Below the pieces are notes generated by a model. That model was not told where the DNA came from. It did no database searches and saw only the letters and a program-made list of their open reading frames with translations. DNA of 64,000 nucleotides from Tetragenococcus halophilus subsp. flandriensis. GTDB lineage: Bacteria > Bacillota > Bacilli > Lactobacillales > Enterococcaceae. The position numbers were made by a program, and so were the translations under genes. The DNA lies in NCBI RefSeq assembly GCF_030161475.1, contig NZ_BSUG01000020.1, positions 1-64,000 on the forward strand. Direction: 5' to 3'. This document shows positions 43,345-51,003 of this stretch, piece by piece. Each line of letters starts with the position of its first letter. Positions within the stretch are counted from its first letter, which is position 1.

Positions 43345-43860
43345 ATGGCGATAAATAAAAAAGATCCAGTGAAACAAGAATTAAAGGAATTATTTAATGA
43401 AGGCATGTTGATGACTTTGAAAGATGTTACGTCTTTTTTAGATATGACGAGAAGTGCTCTTCAGCAACAAATTGATAGAGGAAATTTAGTAGAAATTTAC
43501 GGTTGGAATTTGGGTAAAACTATGTATAGATTATTTTATTATCCAGATATTATTGCGTTTAAAAAATATCATGATACAAAGAAAAAGAATGATACTTATG
43601 AAGTTTATCATAAACAAATTCAAACTTCTGAACGTTACCGTGTTCAGCAACTTCTTCGTGATAATGTTTGGACAGCTAACCAGACGCGTCAACATCTTGG
43701 TGTAACATTAGCCACATTGAATCGTCATGTAAAAAGCGGTCGTTTGAATGTATTGTATCAAACTACAGCTTATCGTGCGTTTAGACTTTTTTATATTCCT
43801 GATGTTAAACGCTTTAAAGTGAAATTTGATATGTATTCGGATTACATGAAAAGAAAATAA
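43345..43860 (+). CDS. Tandem helix-turn-helix protein, possible excision factor
   Basis: A 171-residue basic protein made of two copies of one domain: residues about 19-75 (MTLKDVTSFLDMTRSALQQQ ... YRLFYYPDIIAFKKY) and about 109-165 (WTANQTRQHLGVTLATLNRH ... FRLFYIPDVKRFKVK). Each copy is a helix-turn-helix with a winged part, the fold of MerR-like excisionases. Gene position, between the recombinase and attR, suggests a directionality or att-binding factor. The duplication would let one chain bind two adjacent sites. Function is inferred. Confidence 0.65.
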   Translation: MAINKKDPVKQELKELFNEGMLMTLKDVTSFLDMTRSALQQQIDRGNLVEIYGWNLGKTMYRLFYYPDIIAFKKYHDTKKKNDTYEVYHKQIQTSERYRVQQLLRDNVWTANQTRQHLGVTLATLNRHVKSGRLNVLYQTTAYRAFRLFYIPDVKRFKVKFDMYSDYMKRK

Positions 43861-43941
43861 TAAAAAGGGGTTGAAAGTTATAGAAAATTATGTTAGTTTT
43901 AGAGTGTGAAATAAATGACTTGAAAACAAACGACATTTTTG

Positions 43942-43970
43942 TTGACACGGTGGTATATTGACCGTGTAAA
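43942..43970 (+). promoter_or_regulatory. Possible promoter/operator at the ICE right end
   Basis: TTGACA at 43942-43947 and a weak TGTAAA at 43965-43970 with a 17-bp spacer. The inverted pair CACGGT (43946-43951) and ACCGTG (43961-43966) with a nine-base spacer sits between. It reads out of the integrated ICE, but in a circle would read into the left end. Confidence 0.35.
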
Positions 43971-44004
43971 TTAAATTTAACTATTTTAGTTTACATAATA
44001 TATA
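43963..44004 (+). repeat. attR: right copy of 42-bp direct repeat
   Basis: Identical to 24099-24140. The repeat includes the XerD arm and six-base centre of the dif site that follows and stops at its XerC arm. Confidence 0.85.
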
Positions 44005-44015
44005 TTATACAAAGT
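43988..44015 (-). other. dif: Chromosomal dif site (XerC/XerD)
   Basis: Read on the - strand: arm ACTTTGTATAA, centre TATATA, arm TTATGTAAACT. This matches the Bacillus subtilis dif as I remember it at 25 of 28 positions, and the XerD arm is the same. The coding strand bias flips here: all genes to the left are on +, nearly all to the right on -. Both facts mark the replication terminus. Confidence 0.85.
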
Positions 44016-44131
44016 TATCGTTGGAAAACATTTCTCAATTTTGAACATATTCTTATCTTTTTATACCTTACTCGCAGTTTTTATAACTGCTTCTTGTCTT
44101 TAACTTCAATTCGTACAATCATTTTTTACAA

Positions 44132-44593
44132 TTATACGGAATCTTTATTCTCGTTTATTTTTTCCATATAATAGTTTTTAAACTGTTCTCCTCTTAAATT
44201 TACTGTATTTTTCCTGATTACTTTGTAACCACGTGCTATGAAAAATGGCTTTGCTGTAATTGACGCAAAAGTTGAAAATTTTTTGCTCCTGTTGCTTTTT
44301 TCCAAATAATTAACCAGCTTACTAGCTATTGTTTGATTTTGAAAATCTTTGTGCACGAATAATCGATCCAAATAACCATCGTTATCCATATCGGCAAAAC
44401 CAATGATTTTATTACTAATCATAAGGATTGCTGAATGATCTTTTAAAGAATTTGTCCATAAATATTCATCTATAGACGACCAAGCATCTAACTGTTCTTT
44501 GCTATAATCGTTTTTATTAACTTCTTGAATTGTTTGCTTGATCATTTCAAGCGTTTCTTTTTTATCAGAAAAAGTATAATTTCGAATATACAT
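44132..44593 (-). CDS. GNAT family N-acetyltransferase
   Basis: A 153-residue GNAT acetyltransferase. Acetyl-CoA-binding region DRLFVHKDFQNQTIASKL, followed by ITAKPFFIARGYKVIRKN, the usual end of the fold. The binding loop has QNQTIA where Q/RxxGxG is normal, so the glycines are missing, which may weaken cofactor binding. Substrate unknown. First gene to the right of dif; upstream gene ends 22 bases before its start. Confidence 0.75.
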   Translation of the reverse strand: MYIRNYTFSDKKETLEMIKQTIQEVNKNDYSKEQLDAWSSIDEYLWTNSLKDHSAILMISNKIIGFADMDNDGYLDRLFVHKDFQNQTIASKLVNYLEKSNRSKKFSTFASITAKPFFIARGYKVIRKNTVNLRGEQFKNYYMEKINENKDSV

Positions 44594-44614
44594 GATAACC
44601 TCCCAAGCAATATA

Positions 44615-45616
44615 TCATTCTACTGTATCAAGTAAAGTTGGCAAATGAAATGCTAGAACTTCCATAAGAAACTTTGCTGTCTTCTCGCGATAATTTCTAG
44701 CACCACTTTCAAAAATTGCGTACAAATGGTCTTCAAATACTGTGATTTGTTCAAGGTAAGGTGGTGTCTTGACGATTTTTAGAGCGTTTTTAATATCTAG
44801 TTTACCACTAGAAAGCTGTTCATTTGAAAAAATATAAATTTTAGAACTACTAGGGCCAAAGGATTGAGATATTAGACAGTATTCTTTATAAAAAGCCATA
44901 CCTTGAGCTTTTTTAGGGATACGAATAGACTCTTCTTTCCTACTATTATCAAAGTCTTCGTGTTCAAATGTTGTTTTTAACACTACGCCATTTTTTCTTT
45001 TATTAAAAGTTCCTACAAATAAAGTATTTTCCTTCATTGTGATAAATGAAGCTTGAAGGATTGTGGGAAAGTTTATGTTATGATAATAAGAAATTGCTTC
45101 ATGCTTTGACAATGGATAATTCAATATATCCTCTTTAAAAATAGCGGAAACTCGTCCATGAATTTTTGCGGCAGAACAAACCCATAAACATTGTCGATTC
45201 TCGTCATAAACAAGACCTCCTGCATGCGTTCGGTCTTTTAAAATTATTATTTTTAGGGAGTTGTTTTCTTTTTTATCAAGCATAAAGATAACAGAATAAT
45301 GTTTGTGACTGTAACAATAAGCAGAGATAAATATATAATTTTCAGTTACAGCTAAACCTTGTGGCGTTATATCATAACAGTCATCCAACTTTTTACTATC
45401 CTTTTCTAAAGTTTGTGCTTTAAATAAACCTGGAATTGAAAAAGTCATAGTATCTAATGTTGTGTTTTTAAATGCTTTATATAAATCTGGATACCGTTTT
45501 AAAATATCTAGTAAAATTTCGGATGAATCCTTTTTCAAAAAGCGAATTTTTTCAGTATAAAATAGAATAAACGCTAAAGAAAATAACAGAATCATGTTTA
45601 TTAAGACGAATAACAC
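44615..45616 (-). CDS. Membrane-anchored beta-propeller-like protein
   Basis: A 333-residue protein with one N-terminal membrane helix (about 2-20) and an outer domain with repeated strand-turn-strand blocks such as TPQGLAVTENYIFISAYC, HAGGLVYDENRQCLWVCS and KAQGMAFYKEYCLISQ, spaced 40-60 residues apart. This suggests a beta-propeller like YncE/SMP-30 types. No catalytic residues assigned. It is divergent from the P450 gene and may be cotranscribed with the acetyltransferase. Confidence 0.6.
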   Translation of the reverse strand: MLFVLINMILLFSLAFILFYTEKIRFLKKDSSEILLDILKRYPDLYKAFKNTTLDTMTFSIPGLFKAQTLEKDSKKLDDCYDITPQGLAVTENYIFISAYCYSHKHYSVIFMLDKKENNSLKIIILKDRTHAGGLVYDENRQCLWVCSAAKIHGRVSAIFKEDILNYPLSKHEAISYYHNINFPTILQASFITMKENTLFVGTFNKRKNGVVLKTTFEHEDFDNSRKEESIRIPKKAQGMAFYKEYCLISQSFGPSSSKIYIFSNEQLSSGKLDIKNALKIVKTPPYLEQITVFEDHLYAIFESGARNYREKTAKFLMEVLAFHLPTLLDTVE

Positions 45617-45702
45617 TTTTCCTACCTCCCCTTCTTTTTAAATTATAACGAAAAAGTAAAAAAAGAAAAGCTCTCTTATAACTCTTATAAAATGACAAAT
45701 GT

Positions 45703-45731
45703 TTGTTTCAATTTTTAAAATACGTTAAACT
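45703..45731 (+). promoter_or_regulatory. Promoter of the P450 gene
   Basis: TTGTTT at 45703-45708 and TAAACT at 45726-45731 with a 17-bp spacer. Confidence 0.5.
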
Positions 45732-45737
45732 AGAAGT

Positions 45738-45753
45738 GTAACGATATCATTAC
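45738..45753 (+). promoter_or_regulatory. Operator-like palindrome before the P450 gene
   Basis: GTAACGATATCATTAC, a 16-bp palindrome with one mismatched pair, between the -10 and the ribosome site. A repressor bound here would block transcription. Confidence 0.5.
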
Positions 45754-45771
45754 TGAGGAGGAATATTGAAA

Positions 45772-47040
45772 ATGGCATTCAAAGAAATTCCTGAAACAAA
45801 AGTAAAATTAACGGAAGTAAAAGACCTATATAACGCTGGTTACGAGGTCTTAAGCGAACTACGCAACGAAGTTAACGCTCCGGTTGTTAAAGCTTCTCTT
45901 TTAAACCAAGATATTATAGCTGTTTACGGACAAAACGCAGCTAAAAAGTTTTATGATTCCGAAAATTTTAAACGTGATCGTGCTATGCCTACCCCCATTT
46001 TAAAAACACTTCAAGGTGAAGGTGGTGTACAAACCTTAGATGGCGAGCAACATTATAAACGTAAAAGTATTTTTATGGATTTAATGACGCCTGATCGCAT
46101 GGAAGATTATCGAAAAATTTTAGATGAAACATTAACAGAAACCTTAAACGCTCAAACAGGAAAATTTGAATTATATCATTTGACGAAAAATGTTTTGTTT
46201 AAAGCGATTTGTAAATGGGCAGGTGTTAATTTAGGTAATTATTCCGCAGAAGAAATTGACGAACTAGCTGATACACAAGTAAATATGTTCGAAGGAACAG
46301 TCAATTCAGTAAGTCAACACTTAGAAGGCTTAGAAGGCCGTAAAAAAGCTGAGAAATGGGCGCAAGAATTACTGGCTGAAGCTCGTGAAAATCCGGTACC
46401 AGGAAAAGAAAATGTAGCTTTATACGCTTTTGCTGACGCACGTGGCGTTGACGGCGAATTATTACCTCTAAATATTGCTGCAGTAGATTTTCTAAATATC
46501 ATTCGTCCAACTGTTGCTATTACAGTTTGGGTAAACTTGATGGGGCATGCTTTATTTGGTCCTAATAATGTCTATGATGAGCTTAAACAAAATTTCGATC
46601 ACTTACAAGATTCCTTTATTCAAGAATTAAGACGTTATTATCCATTTTTCCCAATGGTCCCTGCTATCAGTAAAAAAGATGTAGATATTGATAGCTACCG
46701 GATTCCAGAAGGCAGCTGGGTCGTATTAGATCTTTACGGAACAAATCATGACGCACGTTCGATAGATAACCCAGAATCTTTTGAAATCGATCGTTATGTA
46801 GGTAAAACAAAACAAATCTCTTATGATGAAGAATATGAAATGATCGCTCAAGGTGGCGGAGATTTTCGAGCAATGCACCGTTGTGCTGGAGAATGGATTA
46901 CCTTGCATACATTAAGAGTATTTAGTGATAAATTAGTGAATGCATATAAATTCTCTGTACCTGAACAGGATTGGACAGTGCCAATGAATAAATTCCCTAC
47001 TTTCCCAGAAGATAAAGTCTTATTATTTAAAGATCAATAA
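45772..47040 (+). CDS. CYP152-type cytochrome P450 (fatty acid peroxygenase)
   Basis: A 422-residue soluble P450 of the H2O2-using CYP152 family, which hydroxylates or decarboxylates fatty acids. The haem Cys371 lies in GGGDFRAMHRCAGEW. Arg245 in NIIRPTVAI replaces the usual acid-alcohol pair and binds the substrate carboxylate. Gln87 in GVQTLDG stands where P450 BSbeta has Gln and the decarboxylase OleT has His, so hydroxylation is more likely than alkene formation. No redox partner is needed. ATG 45772 is preferred to TTG 45766, which is too close to AGGAGG. A palindrome precedes it. Confidence 0.9.
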   Translation: MAFKEIPETKVKLTEVKDLYNAGYEVLSELRNEVNAPVVKASLLNQDIIAVYGQNAAKKFYDSENFKRDRAMPTPILKTLQGEGGVQTLDGEQHYKRKSIFMDLMTPDRMEDYRKILDETLTETLNAQTGKFELYHLTKNVLFKAICKWAGVNLGNYSAEEIDELADTQVNMFEGTVNSVSQHLEGLEGRKKAEKWAQELLAEARENPVPGKENVALYAFADARGVDGELLPLNIAAVDFLNIIRPTVAITVWVNLMGHALFGPNNVYDELKQNFDHLQDSFIQELRRYYPFFPMVPAISKKDVDIDSYRIPEGSWVVLDLYGTNHDARSIDNPESFEIDRYVGKTKQISYDEEYEMIAQGGGDFRAMHRCAGEWITLHTLRVFSDKLVNAYKFSVPEQDWTVPMNKFPTFPEDKVLLFKDQ

Positions 47041-47045
47041 CCAAA

Positions 47046-47082
47046 AAAAGAGTTCTCGTTTTTACGAGGACTCCTTTTTTTG
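47046..47082 (+). terminator. Intrinsic terminator after the P450 gene
   Basis: GAGTTCTCG / CGAGGACTC stem around TTTTTA, followed by CTTTTTTTG. Confidence 0.85.
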
Positions 47083-47181
47083 ATGGGCTCAAATTTGTTT
47101 TAATTACCATTATTCCCTTATCTTATAATCATTTTTATGAGTCATTTGTCAGCTGAATAAATTATAATTTGTCATTTTATC

Positions 47182-47300
47182 ACTCATTCAACTACTGAAC
47201 GAATCATTTTTCTTGATTCTTTTGTTCATCCAAATACTGAATGAGTAATATTTTCCAGCTTTTTTATTCGTTCAATCATTGAATGAACAATAATTCATCC
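47182..47300. repeat. Tandem 43-bp units, same family as at 19595
   Basis: About two and a half units, with joints such as ACTGAACGAATC, ACTGAATGAGTAATATTTTCC and ATTGAATGAACAATAATTC, each followed by TTGTTCAT/TTCGTTCAAT. As at 19595 they lie just after a terminator. Nothing else is recognised in the 47083-47348 gap. Confidence 0.6.
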
Positions 47301-47348
47301 TTCCACTATTTTTTATCACTAATTGTACAAAGTTTATTACAAATAAAA

Positions 47349-47387
47349 ATGCACAGAAGCCTTAAGCAACATTCTGTGCATTTTTTA
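47349..47387. terminator. Bidirectional terminator between P450 and degV
   Basis: Perfect stem ATGCACAGAA / TTCTGTGCAT. T-runs follow on the + strand (TTTTTTAT) and on the - strand (TTTTTATTT). It probably ends the - strand degV transcript. Confidence 0.8.
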
Positions 47388-47409
47388 TAGTTTATAATAA
47401 TAGCTATTT

Positions 47410-47437
47410 AGTTTACATAATTTCATTATGGTTAACT
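47410..47437 (-). other. Degenerate dif-like site 3.4 kb right of dif
   Basis: On the - strand the XerD arm TTATGTAAACT is exact and the flank beyond it (AAATAGCTA) resembles that of the true dif (AAAATAGTTA). The XerC-side arm AGTTAACCATA is poor. It may be a scar of an earlier Xer-type insertion. Confidence 0.4.
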
Positions 47438-47456
47438 TGATAAAATTCATCATATT

Positions 47457-48305
47457 TTATTCGGCACATATAGCAAATCCTAATGCTTTTTCACCTAAAT
47501 GAGTACCGATTACTGGACCGAAATGTCCAATCTCCACTGTAATATCAGGGTAACTTTTTTCAAGGCGTGCTTTTTCTTTTTTCGCTAATTCTAAGTGATT
47601 TCCATGAATAACATACAATTTTACTGGATGCTTGATTTCTTTTTTTCGTTCCCCGATAACTTCTTCACAACGACGCAGTGCTTTTTTTGTGGATCTTATT
47701 TTTTCAAATAATACAATTTTTCCGTCTTCGAACTTGAGTACCGGCTTAATTTTTAATAAACCACCAATCAAAGCAGCACCATTAGTCAAACGACCTCCAC
47801 GTACTAAATGATTTAAATCATCTACGATTAAATAGGCATAAGTATTAGCACGGATGATATTTAAATGTTCTAAAATTTCATCTAAATCATTATCGGCATC
47901 CCACATATCCAAAGCTGCTTCCACCATATGTCCCATAGGCATGCTGGTAATTAAAGTATCATAAGGAACGATGGTCATCCCTTCTACACTATCTTTGATA
48001 CTATCAAGATTGTTAACATATCCTGAAATACCAGAAGATAAATGAATACTTATAATCGTGTCATATCCTTTTTCTTTTAATTTCTTGTATAAATCCAATG
48101 TTTCACCAAAAGTTGGTTGTGAAGTTTTGGGAAATTCTTTACTTTCATTCATTAACTTATAGTATCCATCAGCTTGAATATCGACATCCTCATTATAAAC
48201 CTTACCGTCCAAAATGACTGGAATGGGTATAACAAACAAATCTGGATGCCTCCTCACCCTTTCAGGTAGGAAAGCTGTACTATCAGTGACTATTGCTAAT
48301 TTCAT
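47457..48305 (-). CDS. DegV family fatty acid-binding protein
   Basis: A 282-residue DegV protein. Opening KLAIVTDSTAFLP, then the TSQPTFGE and ISIHLSSGISGY motifs, whose Thr and Ser bind a fatty acid carboxylate, and RGGRLTNGAALIGGLL. In Gram-positive bacteria DegV/FakB proteins hand exogenous fatty acids to the FakA kinase. Length normal. It stands alone with its own terminator downstream. Confidence 0.9.
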   Translation of the reverse strand: MKLAIVTDSTAFLPERVRRHPDLFVIPIPVILDGKVYNEDVDIQADGYYKLMNESKEFPKTSQPTFGETLDLYKKLKEKGYDTIISIHLSSGISGYVNNLDSIKDSVEGMTIVPYDTLITSMPMGHMVEAALDMWDADNDLDEILEHLNIIRANTYAYLIVDDLNHLVRGGRLTNGAALIGGLLKIKPVLKFEDGKIVLFEKIRSTKKALRRCEEVIGERKKEIKHPVKLYVIHGNHLELAKKEKARLEKSYPDITVEIGHFGPVIGTHLGEKALGFAICAE

Positions 48306-48391
48306 CCTTTATCCTCGTTTCAATTCAAGCATTTTTCATACTCCGGTAATTATCATAGCATAAACAAGTACTTATTTGGAAGCATTTGTTA

Positions 48392-49534
48392 TTATTTTGC
48401 TAGAAAGTCTTGGATGGCTTGCTGATTTGCTTGTTGGTCCATAATCAAAACACTACTGCCATCATAACTTTGACCATAACTCCAAGTATCTTCAGCAGGT
48501 ATGCTTAAACGATCCACGCCAGAAGCTCCTTTAGCAATTGAAAAACTATTTTTTGCTAAAAAGCTCATCGGAACATCATTAGCAGAATAGCCCATTGCTT
48601 TTCCTGCGGCATAAGGTAGTTTTAATAACGCAATAGGATTTTTTAATTCACTAAAAATAGCAGAAATGACTTGTTGCTGACGCCTAACACGGCCAAAGTC
48701 CCCTTCTTCATCCATACGGAAACGTGCGTATTGTAATAGCGTTAGACCATCCATTTTTTGTGGTCCTTTTTTAATCGGTGTTTCTAGATTCTTACTCATA
48801 TCTTTTTCGGCGTCAATATCTACACCACTAGAAAATAAGGTATCAATAACTTTTTCAAAGGTTTCAAAATCCAATGTCATGTAATATTTACAATCAATAC
48901 CAAAATTTTCTGATATTGTCTGACGTACCAGATCTGCGCCCCCATAGGCATAGGAAGCATTAATTTTATTGTCTCCTGCACCAGGTATATTCACATAGGT
49001 ATCTCGCATAAAGGAAACTAATTTAGGCTTTTTAGCTGGACCGTCTAATTGTAAAACCATGATCGTATCGGCTCGCGCGTTTTCTTCACCACGACTATCA
49101 TTACCAATAAGCAAAATATTATTGCCACCATTGGCGTCTGAAAAACCATTGAAGTTTTCTGTTTCCGGGACTTCATTATCTTCACTTTCTCCTACTTTTT
49201 CACCTATATAAAATGAAATCCCAGAATAGGCAATCAATAAAATGAGTACTGTGAGAATAAAACGAAAAAAAGGGTGTTTCTTTTTGCGCTTTTTTTTAAT
49301 TTTCTTTTTTGGGCGTTTTCCAGGAGGTTTGCCCTCTGTATATTGTCCGTTATCTTCATAATACTCATCATCAAATGACTGCCAATCATTTTGATAATCT
49401 TGTTCATAATCATCTAAATGATCGTTATCCTCATCTGATGATTGTCTACGTTGTCTTCGAGCAAAAATATTATTATTTGAATTTTTCTTGGATGTTTGCT
49501 CTTTTTCATGTCTATATCTATCCATCCGGCTCAT
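48392..49534 (-). CDS. LCP (LytR-CpsA-Psr) family wall-polymer ligase
   Basis: A 380-residue membrane protein. The cytoplasmic N-terminus (about 90 residues) is very charged, with a KRPKKKIKKKRKKK cluster before one membrane helix (about 92-110). The outer LCP domain has NILLIGNDSRGEENARADTI and, later, SFMRDTYVNIP and DFGRVRRQQQ, which hold the Arg and Asp residues that bind the polyprenyl pyrophosphate. LCP proteins attach teichoic acids or polysaccharides to peptidoglycan. In enterococci an LCP gene (psr type) follows pheA, as here. Good GGAGGAAAG ribosome site and a separate upstream region. Confidence 0.88.
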   Translation of the reverse strand: MSRMDRYRHEKEQTSKKNSNNNIFARRQRRQSSDEDNDHLDDYEQDYQNDWQSFDDEYYEDNGQYTEGKPPGKRPKKKIKKKRKKKHPFFRFILTVLILLIAYSGISFYIGEKVGESEDNEVPETENFNGFSDANGGNNILLIGNDSRGEENARADTIMVLQLDGPAKKPKLVSFMRDTYVNIPGAGDNKINASYAYGGADLVRQTISENFGIDCKYYMTLDFETFEKVIDTLFSSGVDIDAEKDMSKNLETPIKKGPQKMDGLTLLQYARFRMDEEGDFGRVRRQQQVISAIFSELKNPIALLKLPYAAGKAMGYSANDVPMSFLAKNSFSIAKGASGVDRLSIPAEDTWSYGQSYDGSSVLIMDQQANQQAIQDFLAK

Positions 49535-49631
49535 TTACTTTCCTCCAAACCGTTGTTCAATTTATAGCATACAATACTTATGTAATAAAGCAAAATGAAA
49601 ATCAAAGAATTAATCATTTTAAAGATATTTT

Positions 49632-49661
49632 AACAAAAAAACAACGCCATCTGCATTGTTT
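49632..49661 (-). terminator. Terminator of the aro operon
   Basis: On the - strand AACAATGC / GCGTTGTT stem with a short loop, followed by TTTTTTTG, directly after the pheA stop. Confidence 0.7.
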
Positions 49662-50495
49662 TTAAGTAATTTCATCCACTGGATAAGTCCCTACCCATTG
49701 AACCTTGGCATGTAATAATTCAATTTCTTTTATTGCGTTTTCAATCAATACTTCATTTTCATCGAGTAGGATATCAATAATGAAAAAGTACTCCCCTAAA
49801 TAAGTCTTTAAGGGTCTGGATTCGATTTTTGCTAGATCGATTTTACGCCAAGCAAAAGCTGATAATACTTGATGAAGAGCGCCGGGTAAATTGGCTGGTA
49901 AGCTAACAAATAGAGTTACTTTTTTATTTTGGTATCTAGTAAGGTTTTGTTTATTTTTGTCCACGCTTAATAGCCAAAAACGTGTTTTATTCATTGAGTT
50001 ATCTTGAATATCTTTTGCTAAAACCTGTAAGCCATATTCTTCAGCAGCTTTTTTTGAAGCAATCGCTAAAACTTTATCATGAGGATGTTCTCTCACATAC
50101 TGAGCTGCGGCTGTTGTTGAGCTGACTGCCTCTAATGATACGTCTGGATAATGCTTTTTTAAATACTGCTCTGTTTGTGCCAGTGCTTGAGGGTGAGAAA
50201 GGATTTTCTCGACTTGTTCGTCAAAATGCGTGCCCAACAGTTGCTGACGTATGGGCAAGATCACTTCTTTCTTTATAGTAATAGCTGTCTGGTCAAATAA
50301 ATAATCGACCGTAGCGTGTACCGACCCTTCCAAAGAATTTTCAATAGGAACAACGGCAAAATCAAGCGACTTGTTTTCAAGTTGCTCAATCGTCAATGGA
50401 ATAGAAGCAAAAGGAATTAATGTATTTTCTGGGAAAATTTCATTTGCTGCTTGGAAAGTAAATGAACTCTTAGGACCTAAATAGCCAACTTTCAT
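49662..50495 (-). CDS. pheA: Prephenate dehydratase
   Basis: A 277-residue prephenate dehydratase making phenylpyruvate for phenylalanine. Opening VGYLGPKSSFTFQAA, the VVPIENSLEGSV loop, and the catalytic Thr region NSMNKTRFWLL. A C-terminal ACT domain (about 195-275, with ESRP) should bind Phe for feedback inhibition. No chorismate mutase domain is present. Start overlaps the aroK stop by four bases; last gene of the operon. Confidence 0.95.
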   Translation of the reverse strand: MKVGYLGPKSSFTFQAANEIFPENTLIPFASIPLTIEQLENKSLDFAVVPIENSLEGSVHATVDYLFDQTAITIKKEVILPIRQQLLGTHFDEQVEKILSHPQALAQTEQYLKKHYPDVSLEAVSSTTAAAQYVREHPHDKVLAIASKKAAEEYGLQVLAKDIQDNSMNKTRFWLLSVDKNKQNLTRYQNKKVTLFVSLPANLPGALHQVLSAFAWRKIDLAKIESRPLKTYLGEYFFIIDILLDENEVLIENAIKEIELLHAKVQWVGTYPVDEIT

Positions 50496-51001
50496 TGAAA
50501 TACCTCTACTTTATCTAAAATTTCTTCTACGATATCTTCCGGTTTTTTTGTTGTTGTATCAATAATTAAATTTGCGCTTTTTTCATATAAGGAAATTCGT
50601 GGAAGGTAAACTTCCCGAATTTCATCTTTTGATTTTGAACTTGCTAGCGGGCGAACATTACGCTTGTCTAATACTACGCGCTGGACTAACTCATCTAAAT
50701 CAGCTTTTAAGTAAATCACATTGGGATGTCCTTGTAAAAAGTGTCGATTTTCTTTTTTCATTACGATACCGCCACCTGTTGAAATAATACCATCTAAAGC
50801 CAAACTTTGTTCCAAAACCTTTGTTTCAATTTCACGAAATGACTCACTGCCATAACTGGCAAAATAATCAGCAATACTCATCCCTATCTGTTCTACTATA
50901 ATTTTATCAAAATCATGTTGCTCTGTATGAAGTTTTTGTGCTAAAAGTTGCCCAATTGTTGTTTTGCCTGCTCCCATAAAGCCGATTAATATAATATTCA
51001 T
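50492..51001 (-). CDS. aroK: Shikimate kinase
   Basis: A 169-residue shikimate kinase. Walker A GFMGAGKTTIG, shikimate-binding Asp in DFDKIIVE and Arg in FREIET, GGG motif STGGGIVM, and the lid Arg in RNVRPLAS. It adds phosphate to shikimate with ATP. ATG 51001 follows two bases after the aroA stop and has AAGGAAGTG in front; GTG 51010 is less likely. The stop overlaps pheA. Confidence 0.95.
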   Translation of the reverse strand: MNIILIGFMGAGKTTIGQLLAQKLHTEQHDFDKIIVEQIGMSIADYFASYGSESFREIETKVLEQSLALDGIISTGGGIVMKKENRHFLQGHPNVIYLKADLDELVQRVVLDKRNVRPLASSKSKDEIREVYLPRISLYEKSANLIIDTTTKKPEDIVEEILDKVEVFQ

Positions 51002-51003
51002 GG

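Larger units (their letters stand above)
24099..44004 (+). mobile_element. Integrative conjugative element inserted at dif, Tn916/ICEBs1-type transfer genes
   Basis: About 19.9 kb bounded by a perfect 42-bp direct repeat. Contents in order: toxin-antitoxin pair, DUF961 pair, LysM surface protein, small proteins, ArdA, TcpA coupling ATPase, oriT, MobT relaxase, TcpC, TcpE, VirB4, VirB6, wall hydrolase, XRE regulator, a divergent tyrosine recombinase and a tandem helix-turn-helix protein. All genes face right. The transfer module is complete by Tn916/ICEBs1 standards, so conjugation is plausible. The only recombinase candidate is at 42458. The 42-bp repeat ends exactly at the XerC arm of the chromosomal dif site, which points to Xer-type integration. 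Confidence 0.88.

Noticed and set aside
49309-49665. 118-codon + strand frame over the start of the LCP gene
   Set aside because: Antisense to a gene with clear domains and a good ribosome site; no support of its own.
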